NCBI GenBank assembly: GCA_018897225.1
Contig: JAHILC010000341.1
Coordinates: 1 to 5,156, forward strand
DNA from: Actinomycetota bacterium
Lineage (GTDB): Bacteria > Actinomycetota > Humimicrobiia > Humimicrobiales > Humimicrobiaceae
Length of the DNA stretch: 5,156 bases
Direction of reading: 5' to 3'
Made by a program: the position numbers and the translations under genes
Notes under the pieces: model-generated
What the model was told of the DNA's origin: nothing
What the model saw: only the letters and a program-made list of their open reading frames with translations
The model's database searches: none
Part shown: positions 1 to 5,156 of the stretch, piece by piece
How positions within the stretch are numbered: the first letter of the stretch is position 1
Layout of the letters: each line of letters opens with the position of its first letter

Positions 1-174
1 ATCCTCCTTAAAACTTTCACCCATGGTAGAGGTAATAAGAATTCCATTTCCTCCACATTCAATAAGCACTGAACCATTTGCCTGCTTTGCCAGTTTTCCA
101 GTTGAAAACCTAACCTCTTGCTCTCCGAACTTAAAATCGTGAGCGATTTCTTTATTAACATTATTATTAGACAA
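1..174 (-). CDS. pnp: Polyribonucleotide nucleotidyltransferase (PNPase), N-terminal fragment
   Basis: PNPase is the phosphorolytic 3'-5' exoribonuclease of bacterial mRNA decay, a trimeric enzyme that often works within a degradosome. Only the first 58 codons are present; the gene continues beyond the left edge. The visible part is the start of the first RNase PH-like domain, recognised by STGKLAKQANGSVLIE (about residues 24-39), which matches the family's ETGKLAKQAxGaVlv signature. The start is TTG at 172-174: two in-frame TAA codons lie directly upstream, no in-frame ATG or GTG occurs before a Met at about residue 51, and GGGGAGG lies 12 nt upstream of the TTG. An ATG at 159-161 is out of frame. 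After the signature the usual YGDTVVL stretch reads CGGNGIL, a divergence within what is normally the non-catalytic PH domain. The gene lies 48 nt after rpsO, the classical rpsO-pnp pair, with no terminator between them. Family assignment is firm; the exact start is slightly less so. Confidence 0.93.
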   Translation of the reverse strand, partial: MSNNNVNKEIAHDFKFGEQEVRFSTGKLAKQANGSVLIECGGNGILITSTMGESFKED

Positions 175-185
175 TTATTATAACA

Positions 186-193
186 ACCTCCCC
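186..193 (-). promoter_or_regulatory. Ribosome-binding site of pnp
   Basis: On the minus strand the sequence is GGGGAGGT, a near-perfect match to the 16S anti-Shine-Dalgarno complement. It lies 11 nt before the TTG at 172-174. It decides the start because no other in-frame start codon exists nearby. The spacing is slightly long but equals that of rpsO when both are aligned on GGNGGT. Confidence 0.7.
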
Positions 194-222
194 GGTTTAC
201 CTACTCATAAAATAACCCGAAA

Positions 223-492
223 TTATTTCCTGAGTCCTAATTCTTTTATTAACTTCTTGTAGCCATTTAAATCATTTTTCTTTATATACTCAAGAAGTCT
301 TTTTCTTTTACCAACCAACATAACAAGACCTCTTCGGGAATGATGATCTTTACTATTGCTTTTCAGATGCTCGTTCAGTATGTTAATTCTTGTAGTAATC
401 AATGCTATCTGCACTGCTGCTGAACCAGTATCACTTTCATGAATTTTAAATTTTTCAATTATATTTTGTTTATCTTCTTTCAGCAAAGTCAA
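223..492 (-). CDS. rpsO: 30S ribosomal protein S15
   Basis: S15 is a primary 16S rRNA-binding protein of the 30S platform (central domain) and takes part in the B4 bridge to the 50S subunit. The 89-residue product is exactly the family length. Visible hallmarks are [11 protein letters not shown] at residues 5-15, the DTGS turn at 21-24, KDHHSRRGL at 48-56 and the terminal LGLRK. The start is TTG at 490-492. It aligns with the usual Met of S15 (MSLTKEEK in many species), an in-frame TGA lies just upstream, and GGGGGTGA is placed 9 nt before it. The near-invariant DTGSPEVQ reads DTGSAAVQ here (21-28), with Pro-Glu replaced by Ala-Ala. The gene follows ribF by 71 nt and precedes pnp by 48 nt. 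In other bacteria S15 represses its own mRNA through leader structures; no such structure could be confirmed here by eye. Confidence 0.98.
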   Translation of the reverse strand: MTLLKEDKQNIIEKFKIHESDTGSAAVQIALITTRINILNEHLKSNSKDHHSRRGLVMLVGKRKRLLEYIKKNDLNGYKKLIKELGLRK

Positions 493-501
493 CTCTACCT
501 G

Positions 502-509
502 TCACCCCC
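502..509 (-). promoter_or_regulatory. Ribosome-binding site of rpsO
   Basis: Minus-strand GGGGGTGA matches seven of eight bases of the ideal GGAGGTGA and ends 9 nt before the TTG start of rpsO. It supports the TTG start over any alternative. It overlaps the stop codon of a possible four-codon leader frame (502-516). Confidence 0.7.
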
Positions 510-516
510 AGTTCAT
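502..516 (-). other. Possible four-codon leader ORF in the rpsO 5' region
   Basis: On the minus strand ATG AAC TGG GGG TGA (Met-Asn-Trp-Gly-stop) is preceded by AAGGT at 526-530 with 9 nt spacing, a plausible ribosome-binding site. Its TGA is the last three bases of the GGGGGTGA that serves rpsO, so a ribosome terminating here would cover the rpsO initiation region. That arrangement could couple or tune rpsO translation. A frame this short arises easily by chance, and no conservation evidence is available, so this is only a candidate. Confidence 0.15.
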
Positions 517-534
517 TTAATTTGTACCTTAGAT

Positions 535-563
535 AATTTACCATAACTGCCATACAATTACAA
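535..563 (-). promoter_or_regulatory. Candidate sigma-70-type promoter before rpsO-pnp
   Basis: Minus-strand TTGTAA (558-563; four of six matches to TTGACA) and TAAATT (535-540; four of six to TATAAT) are separated by exactly 17 nt, directly after the ribF stop codon. A start site near position 528 would leave a leader of about 35 nt before rpsO. An internal promoter for rpsO-pnp is known in other bacteria such as E. coli. In AT-rich DNA a match of this quality is often accidental. Confidence 0.25.
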
Positions 564-1520
564 TTAAGTTACAATATTATTGAAATCGTAATTTTTTGCA
601 AAAACCTTATCCTTTTTTATCTGATTGACAAGCTCTTCTTTGTTTTGAAATGATATTTCATCTCTAAGCTTTTTTAAGAAAGATACTTTTATATTACATC
701 CATATATTTCTTCATTAAAATTAATTATATGGCTTTCAATCCATTTCCTTTTTCCTTTAAATGTTGGATTTGAACCAATATTCATTACTGAAGGAAGCTG
801 AACATTCTTGAATTTTTTATCTAAAATATTTACATATCCTAAATATACTCCATCATTTGGTGTAACAAATTCTTCAAAAACATCAATATTTGCTGTTGGA
901 AATCCCAGCGCTTTTCCTCTCCCGTCTCCATGTAAAACTATTCCCGTAATTGAAGGAAGTCTTCCTAAAAAAGTTATAATTTTTTCAACACGGCCCTTGT
1001 TATAAAACTTTCTTATGGTAGTACTGGTTACTGGAATGCCTTCGATCCTTAAGATAGGAATGATATTCACATTAACATCACGGGATCTAAAAAAGTTTCT
1101 TAAGAAATTTGTATCTCCGCTTGCACTATTGCCAAACTTAAAATCTTCTCCAATAAACAAATCTTTTATATTTAACTTATCAATAAGTATTTCCCTGCAA
1201 AACTGCTCAGGTTCAATTTTTGAAAAAGTTGAATCAAATTTTGCCGCAACTATGAAATCGACACCTAATTCCTTTATGAGCTTTATTTTACCTGCATAAG
1301 AAGTAATTAATTTTTTATGCATACCTCTCTTTAAAATATTAAGCGGCGGCTTGTCAAAAGTAAAAACCACACTAGTCCCTTTGATTTTTTTGGCTTTTTC
1401 CACACATAAACGGATAATTTTTTTATGCCCGATATGAACGCCATCAAAAAAGCCAATTACCACCACGACATCTTTTAAAAATCCACTTTTTAATTTTTCG
1501 AGCTTAATTAATTTACCCAA
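564..1520 (-). CDS. ribF: Bifunctional riboflavin kinase / FAD synthetase
   Basis: RibF phosphorylates riboflavin to FMN and adenylates FMN to FAD in the cytoplasm. The 318-residue product is of normal length with both domains intact. The N-terminal nucleotidyltransferase domain shows GFFDGVHIGH (23-32; the HxGH-type ATP site), IGEDFKFG (123-130) and STTIR (166-170, the ISSTxIR element). The C-terminal kinase domain shows GRGKALGFPTAN (200-211, with the PTAN nucleotide/Mg site), GVY (224-226), NIGSNPTF (247-254), IESHIINF (261-268, carrying the conserved acidic residue) and LRDE (285-288). The start is TTG at 1518-1520; a TAA lies in frame two codons upstream, and GAAGGT at 1529-1534 is a suitable ribosome-binding site that overlaps the truB stop codon. 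The gene begins 12 nt after truB ends, so translational coupling is likely. No riboswitch sits in front of it, so any flavin control would have to act elsewhere. Confidence 0.97.
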   Translation of the reverse strand: MGKLIKLEKLKSGFLKDVVVVIGFFDGVHIGHKKIIRLCVEKAKKIKGTSVVFTFDKPPLNILKRGMHKKLITSYAGKIKLIKELGVDFIVAAKFDSTFSKIEPEQFCREILIDKLNIKDLFIGEDFKFGNSASGDTNFLRNFFRSRDVNVNIIPILRIEGIPVTSTTIRKFYNKGRVEKIITFLGRLPSITGIVLHGDGRGKALGFPTANIDVFEEFVTPNDGVYLGYVNILDKKFKNVQLPSVMNIGSNPTFKGKRKWIESHIINFNEEIYGCNIKVSFLKKLRDEISFQNKEELVNQIKKDKVFAKNYDFNNIVT

Positions 1521-1528
1521 ATTTTAAA

Positions 1529-1534
1529 ACCTTC
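1529..1534 (-). promoter_or_regulatory. Ribosome-binding site of ribF overlapping the truB stop
   Basis: Minus-strand GAAGGT lies 8 nt before the TTG start of ribF and shares two bases with the TGA stop of truB (1533-1535). It supports the TTG start and suggests coupled translation of truB and ribF. Confidence 0.6.
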
Positions 1535-2281
1535 AAATTTTACCTAAAAAACCATCCATTGATTTAATACTTTTTCCATAAAGCTTGAAGAAATTTTCAT
1601 CATAAACATTCCTTTCAAGCTCATCAAGAGTCACACTTTCCGAAATATCATAAGATCCTATTCTGGTTCGGAGTAGCGCTGTGAGCGTAGCTCCGCACCC
1701 AAGTATTTTTCCAATGATATTTACAACTGACCTTACGTATGTTCCAGAGCCGCAATTTATCTTTATTACAGCATTTTCACCATCAAATGATATAAAATCA
1801 ATATTATAGATTTTAACAACCTTAGCTTCAAGCGTAATTTCCTTTTTTTCCCTTGCATAAGCATATGCTGGTTTGCCTTTTATTTTTTTTGCAGAAAAAA
1901 TTGGAGGAATCTGATTAAAATCACCTTCAAGAGACTTAATAGCTTTTAGAAGCGCCTCCTCATTAATTCCCTGCAAACTTGCTTCCCTGATTACCTTTCC
2001 TTCAGTATCCCATGTTTCTGTTTCAATTCCGAGCTTGAACTTTGCAACATAATCCTTATCAAGAGATAAAAAATGATTGCTTAGCTTGGTTGCTTTATTG
2101 ATTAGAACTATTAAAAGCCCCTCAGCATTTGGGTCCAGTGTTCCTGCATGACCAATTTTATTTAAAAAAAAATCCAGCGCATTTTTTTTATGACCCCAAA
2201 AGATGTGATGCCACTCTTTTTATTGACAAGAATTATGCCATTAAAATTTTCAAATATTTTAGATTTATTTAGATTTGCCAT
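1533..2281 (-). CDS. truB: tRNA pseudouridine(55) synthase, interrupted by a one-base frameshift
   Basis: TruB isomerises uridine 55 in the T-loop of tRNAs. The gene reads in two frames. The first runs from ATG at 2279-2281 through NGIILVNKKSGITSF to a TAA at 2162-2164 (39 codons). The second resumes immediately as LNKIGHAGTLDPNAEG, which carries the catalytic Asp (codon 2133-2135), then QIPPIFSAKKIKGKPAYAYA and the NCGSGTYVRS motif, ending at TGA 1533-1535. Adding one base restores a continuous protein of about 249 residues whose spacing from TSF to GHAGTLDP equals that of E. coli TruB. The likely site is the 9-T run in the gene (plus-strand 2164-2172), because the upstream frame (KKMRWIF) still fits the family's KxR-IF pattern. 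The 8-A run just before it is the alternative. A TTG at 1974-1976 cannot be the true start, as the catalytic Asp would be lost. Even restored, the protein ends before the usual C-terminal PUA-like domain. Sequencing error, slippage rescue or a real pseudogene remain open. Confidence 0.9.
2164..2189. repeat. Paired homopolymer tracts at the truB frameshift
   Basis: The plus strand has nine A at 2164-2172 and eight T at 2182-2189, separated by nine bases. In the mRNA sense these are eight A followed by nine U. Such runs are prone to sequencing indels, replication slippage and transcriptional slippage. A single added base in either run joins the two truB reading frames. Confidence 0.85.
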
Positions 2282-2297
2282 CTTAAACTAGTTTCCC

Positions 2298-3290
2298 TTA
2301 GCTGATACTTCCAGTATTAACTGCATTTACAAGATTTGCTATTACTTCTTCCAAGCTGCCTTTTTGAGCATAAGCTGAAGCCATCCTGTGTCCTCCACCT
2401 CCGAATTTGGCGGCAATTTCTGCTACATTATAGCAGCTTTCTGTAGAACGCAGGCTAACTTTAAAATTACCCCTCGTCATTTGTTTGAAAAGTACAGCAA
2501 TCTTGGCATCTGCGGCACTTCTTAACAGTTCTATTACACCATCGTGAGCAGAAAAAGGTAAATTTAATTCCTCTAAATCCTTCTGGAGAAGGTATGAATA
2601 AATAAGTTTTTTAGATTTGATCAGTTTTATCCTGCTTATTACAAGCTCGATAAGTTTAAACCTGCCATACGGCTCATTTTCATAAATACAGCTGAATGCT
2701 TCCGATGGATTGACACCAAACTCAAGAAGGTTGCTGACAATCTTATGAACACTACTGGTAGTATTCGCATATTGAAATTTTCCTGTGTCCGTTAAAATAC
2801 CCGTATAAATTCCAACTGCAATATTGTAATTCATATAATCTTTAAAATTTTGATTTATAAATTCGTATAGTATTTCAGCAGTTGCAGATTTAGCCGAATC
2901 AACAACATTTATATCTCCAAAATCAGTATTTCCAAGATGATGATCAATGTTTATTATTTTAAAAACTTTCTCTTTTAACTTCAAAATATCAAGATTGAGC
3001 CTCCCTTCATCTGCACAGTCCAGGCATATGCACACGCAGTCCTTGCTGATGCAGTCCAGCTCTAACTTATCAAATCCATTTTTTATTTTGTTAACATTTG
3101 GAAGAAATTTATACTGATAAGGAATATCGCTGGCGCAAATCATTGAAACTTTTTTATGGAGATTTATTAAAAGCTCAAAAAATGCTACCTGTGAACCCAA
3201 ACCGTCACCATCAGGGAAATCATGAGTAAGTATTAAGAATTTTTCGTTTTCTTCTACTATTTCGAAAACTTTTTTAAATAAATCTACTAT
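2298..3290 (-). CDS. nrnA: DHH/DHHA1 phosphoesterase, NrnA-type oligoribonuclease / pAp phosphatase
   Basis: NrnA-type enzymes hydrolyse 2-5 nt RNAs left by exonucleases and often 3'-phosphoadenosine 5'-phosphate, using Mn2+. Counting from an ATA at 3288-3290 the product has 330 residues, a normal length. Motif I is THDFPDGDGLGS (22-33, with H23, D27, D29), motif II has D91 in LDCADEGR, the DHH triad is D116-H117-H118, and LTDTG (166-170) is motif IV. The C-terminal DHHA1 domain ends in the substrate-binding GGGGH (297-301). All expected metal ligands are present. No ATG, GTG or TTG lies in frame between an upstream TGA and motif I; the first usable one, TTG at 3198-3200, falls inside motif I and would remove essential residues. 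ATA at 3288-3290, 7 nt behind AGAAGG and overlapping the rbfA TAA, is the best-placed start. A substitution or base-call error from ATG is an alternative. Residues 80-92 hold five cysteines. Some relatives act on cyclic dinucleotides, so substrate is inferred from family and context. Confidence 0.9.
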   Translation of the reverse strand: MVDLFKKVFEIVEENEKFLILTHDFPDGDGLGSQVAFFELLINLHKKVSMICASDIPYQYKFLPNVNKIKNGFDKLELDCISKDCVCICLDCADEGRLNLDILKLKEKVFKIINIDHHLGNTDFGDINVVDSAKSATAEILYEFINQNFKDYMNYNIAVGIYTGILTDTGKFQYANTTSSVHKIVSNLLEFGVNPSEAFSCIYENEPYGRFKLIELVISRIKLIKSKKLIYSYLLQKDLEELNLPFSAHDGVIELLRSAADAKIAVLFKQMTRGNFKVSLRSTESCYNVAEIAAKFGGGGHRMASAYAQKGSLEEVIANLVNAVNTGSIS

Positions 3291-3631
3291 TATTGTACCT
3301 TCTTTAAATTTTCAAGTATTGACGTAATCTTCAACCCCTGCTCAATCGATTTATCATATATAAACTTTATATCAGGTATTGTCCTGAGCCTGAATCTTTC
3401 TTTCAGATTCTTTTTTATAAAACCTTCACACTGATTTAACCCTTTCAAGGAATCGTTTTTAACTCTTTCTTCACCCATTATGCTGACAAATATATCAAGG
3501 TAATGATAATCAGGGGAAAGCTTTACATCTGTTACGGTAACGAATCCTATCCTTGGGTCTTTTAATTTTGAATTTATTATAAAACTGATCTCTCTTTGTA
3601 AATCAGTCTCAAGTTTTCTTGCTCTATTCAT
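3290..3631 (-). CDS. rbfA: 30S ribosome-binding factor A
   Basis: RbfA binds late 30S assembly intermediates near the 5' end helix of 16S rRNA and is needed for processing of the 16S 5' end and for growth in the cold. The 113-residue product is the usual length and forms a single KH-like domain. Visible family features are the N-terminal RARKLETDLQREISFII helix (3-19), DPRIGFVTVTDVKLSPDY (25-42) followed by the strand LDIFVSI, and RLRTIPDIKFIYDKSIEQG (81-99). The ATG at 3629-3631 is the only reasonable start; its ribosome-binding site is weak (AGAG immediately before it), so it may depend on reinitiation after infB, 30 nt upstream. Its TAA stop (3290-3292) overlaps the proposed ATA initiation codon of the next gene. 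Confidence 0.97.
   Translation of the reverse strand: MNRARKLETDLQREISFIINSKLKDPRIGFVTVTDVKLSPDYHYLDIFVSIMGEERVKNDSLKGLNQCEGFIKKNLKERFRLRTIPDIKFIYDKSIEQGLKITSILENLKKVQ
3298..3303 (-). promoter_or_regulatory. Ribosome-binding site of the NrnA-type gene
   Basis: Minus-strand AGAAGG, inside the last codons of rbfA, ends 7 nt before the ATA at 3288-3290 and 4 nt before a second ATA at 3291-3293. The spacing favours the former. It argues that translation of the DHH protein starts at the rbfA stop rather than at the TTG within motif I. Confidence 0.5.
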
Positions 3632-3661
3632 CTCTAAATAAATTGCACTATAATTTAAGCG

Positions 3662-5156
3662 CTACACTTCCCTTTTTTCGTAAACTTCAAGGGTATCACC
3701 TTTATTCAAATCCTGATAATTTTCCACTCTTATACCACATTCATATCCTGTAGCCACTTTTTTTACATCTTCTTTAAACCTGTGAAGTGAAGCAATTTTA
3801 CTGTTATAGATTACGCTTCCATCCCTTATAACACGAACCAAATTGCCTCTTTCTACTTCACCATCAGTAATGTAACAACCTGCGATATTTCCTACTTTCG
3901 GTATTTTGAACATTTCTCTGATTTCAACAGTGCCTTTTAAATGATCTTCGAACTTTGGTTCAAGCATTCCTTTAAATGCAAGCTTTATTTCATCAATTAG
4001 CTTATAGATTATTTCATAAGTCCTTATGTCGACACCTTCTACTTTTGCCAGAATTCTTGCCTTTGACGTTGCAACAACTCCAAATCCTATAATTATTGCA
4101 TCAGAAGCTGATGCAAGAAGTATGTCGCTATCGGTAATAGCGCCAACACCTTTGTGTATGATTTCAATTTTTATATTTTCTTCTTCCGCATCTTTGAGTG
4201 ACTTTTCTACTGCGTCCAGTGAACCATTTGATTCAGATTTAAGTATTACTTTTAATTTCTTAATTTCATTTTCCTTTGGAATTTCTGCAAGGTCTTCAAG
4301 CGTGATGTGCTTTCTTGCTTCAGATATTCTTGCTAATTTTTTCTGGTATTCTCTCTTACCAACCATATCCTTGGCAACCTTTTCACTTTTGACTATAAAA
4401 AATTTGTCTCCCGCTTGAGGAACTGAAGAAAATCCTGATATTTCAACAGGCTGTGACAGTTCACCCTTGTCAATAAGATTTCTATATTCATCATGAATCG
4501 ATCTTATTTTTCCATAGGAATTTCCGGTAACAAAAAAGTCACCAACACTTATGGTTCCTCTTCTTATTAAAACAGTGCCAACAGGTCCAAAACCCTTATC
4601 GAGCTTGGATTCTATTATTATCCCATTTCCTTCAGCGCTAGGATTACCTTTAAATTCATGCAAATCAGCTACAAGTAAAATCATTTCCAATAGCTCATTG
4701 ATGTTAACCTTATTTTTTGCTGAAAGATTAACAAATATTGTATCCCCACCCCATTCTTCAGGTACCAGATTATATTCTGTAAGTCCCTTTTTTATCTTAT
4801 CAGGGTTAGAACTGGGTAGATCTATTTTATTAACTGCAACTATTATTGGTACTCCTGCTGCTTTGGCATGGTCTATCGCTTCAACTGTTTGTGGCATTAC
4901 CCCATCATCGGCTGCAATAACTATAACTGCAATATCTGTAACCCTGGCGCCTCTTGCACGCATGCTGGTGAATGCTTCATGACCAGGAGTATCAATAAAA
5001 GTGATCTTTCTTTCATTATAAAATGTTTGATAAGCGCCTATTTTTTGTGTTATCCCTCCAGCTTCACCTGAAACAACATTGGACTGTCTTATCGCGTCCA
5101 GCAGTGTTGTTTTGCCATGGTCAACATGACCCATAACTGTTACAATTGGAGGCCGC
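3662..5156 (-). CDS. infB: Translation initiation factor IF-2, lacking its N-terminal region
   Basis: IF2 is the GTPase that brings fMet-tRNA to the 30S subunit and promotes 50S joining. The window contains the G domain through the C terminus; the gene enters from the right edge, so the variable N-terminal region is outside. The first visible residues are RPPIVTV, directly before the P-loop. The ATG at 5132-5134 is the internal Met of that motif and not the start. Counting from it: G1 GHVDHGKT (2-9), G2 GGITQKIG (26-33), G3 DTPGH (48-52), G4 NKID (102-105), G5 SAK (138-140). A beta-barrel domain II follows (about 165-255), with ESKLDKGFGPVGTVL and VPQAGD. Domain III is about 285-390 (GVGAITDSDILLASASDAIIIGF) and the fMet-tRNA-binding C-terminal domain about 395-490 (KVGNIAGCYITDG, GYECGI). 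No frameshift or missing key residue is seen. The stop is TAG at 3662-3664. Confidence 0.98.
   Translation of the reverse strand, partial: RPPIVTVMGHVDHGKTTLLDAIRQSNVVSGEAGGITQKIGAYQTFYNERKITFIDTPGHEAFTSMRARGARVTDIAVIVIAADDGVMPQTVEAIDHAKAAGVPIIVAVNKIDLPSSNPDKIKKGLTEYNLVPEEWGGDTIFVNLSAKNKVNINELLEMILLVADLHEFKGNPSAEGNGIIIESKLDKGFGPVGTVLIRRGTISVGDFFVTGNSYGKIRSIHDEYRNLIDKGELSQPVEISGFSSVPQAGDKFFIVKSEKVAKDMVGKREYQKKLARISEARKHITLEDLAEIPKENEIKKLKVILKSESNGSLDAVEKSLKDAEEENIKIEIIHKGVGAITDSDILLASASDAIIIGFGVVATSKARILAKVEGVDIRTYEIIYKLIDEIKLAFKGMLEPKFEDHLKGTVEIREMFKIPKVGNIAGCYITDGEVERGNLVRVIRDGSVIYNSKIASLHRFKEDVKKVATGYECGIRVENYQDLNKGDTLEVYEKREV

Noticed and set aside
193..219. Inverted repeat between rpsO and pnp as a terminator or RNase III stem
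   Set aside because: Only about four contiguous base pairs (GGTT/AACC) with a large loop and no following T run; too weak to call.
808..1299. Plus-strand open frames opposite ribF (808-1005 and 1015-1299)
   Set aside because: They are antisense to a fully conserved RibF, resemble no known family, and lack credible ribosome-binding sites; they are low-complexity shadows.
1533..1976. truB as a short gene beginning at TTG 1974-1976
   Set aside because: It would lack the N-terminal half and the catalytic Asp of GHAGTLDP, which is clearly encoded upstream in the same frame.
2298..3200. NrnA-type gene starting at TTG 3198-3200
   Set aside because: This codon is the Leu within the DGDGLGS motif; starting here removes the metal-binding His and Asp residues, and conserved coding sequence continues about 30 codons upstream.
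3293..3301. AAGGTACAA shared between the nrnA ribosome-binding region and the rpsO leader (522-530)
   Set aside because: A single nine-base coincidence around Shine-Dalgarno-like bases; no other copies or flanking similarity were seen.
4026..5071. Plus-strand open frames opposite infB (4026-4418, 4551-4982, 4868-5071)
   Set aside because: The minus-strand IF2 reading is unmistakable, and these frames are Ser/Ile/Leu-rich antisense translations without family features.
1..5156. A novel system, mobile element or CRISPR array
   Set aside because: Every long frame on the minus strand belongs to a well-known housekeeping family in a widely conserved order, and the gaps are too short to hold an array or element.

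Overview
The window is one continuous minus-strand block of a conserved bacterial translation and RNA-metabolism operon. In transcription order (right to left) it holds infB (IF2, 5' end outside the window), rbfA, a DHH/DHHA1 phosphoesterase of the NrnA type, truB, ribF, rpsO, and the first 58 codons of pnp, which runs off the left edge. I found no credible plus-strand gene, RNA gene, mobile element or CRISPR array, and no gap over 300 bases without a gene.

The DNA is AT-rich, and Shine-Dalgarno sequences are good in front of several genes. The order infB-rbfA-nrnA-truB-ribF-rpsO-pnp is common in Firmicutes, Actinobacteria and several deep-branching anaerobic lineages. This suggests an AT-rich, probably anaerobic bacterium of that broad kind; the sequence alone does not place it further. 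Three genes (ribF, rpsO, pnp) start with TTG, which suits such a group.

The genes fit together functionally. IF2 starts translation, RbfA matures the 30S subunit, TruB makes pseudouridine 55 in tRNA, and S15 is an early 30S assembly protein. PNPase and NrnA degrade RNA to short oligomers and then to mononucleotides. RibF (FMN/FAD synthesis) is the usual metabolic passenger in this operon. Spacing is tight (about 12 to 71 nt, with one stop/start overlap) and no terminator is visible, so co-transcription is likely. A weak promoter candidate lies before rpsO.

I do not see an undescribed system here. Two gene-structure anomalies deserve a second look. truB is interrupted by a one-base frameshift at homopolymer tracts, before its catalytic aspartate. 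The NrnA-type gene has no ATG, GTG or TTG upstream of its essential first metal-binding motif; the best-placed initiation codon is an ATA behind a good ribosome-binding site. Smaller points are a cysteine cluster in the NrnA-type protein, a TruB that ends without its usual C-terminal domain, and a four-codon reading frame in the rpsO leader whose stop lies inside the rpsO ribosome-binding site.
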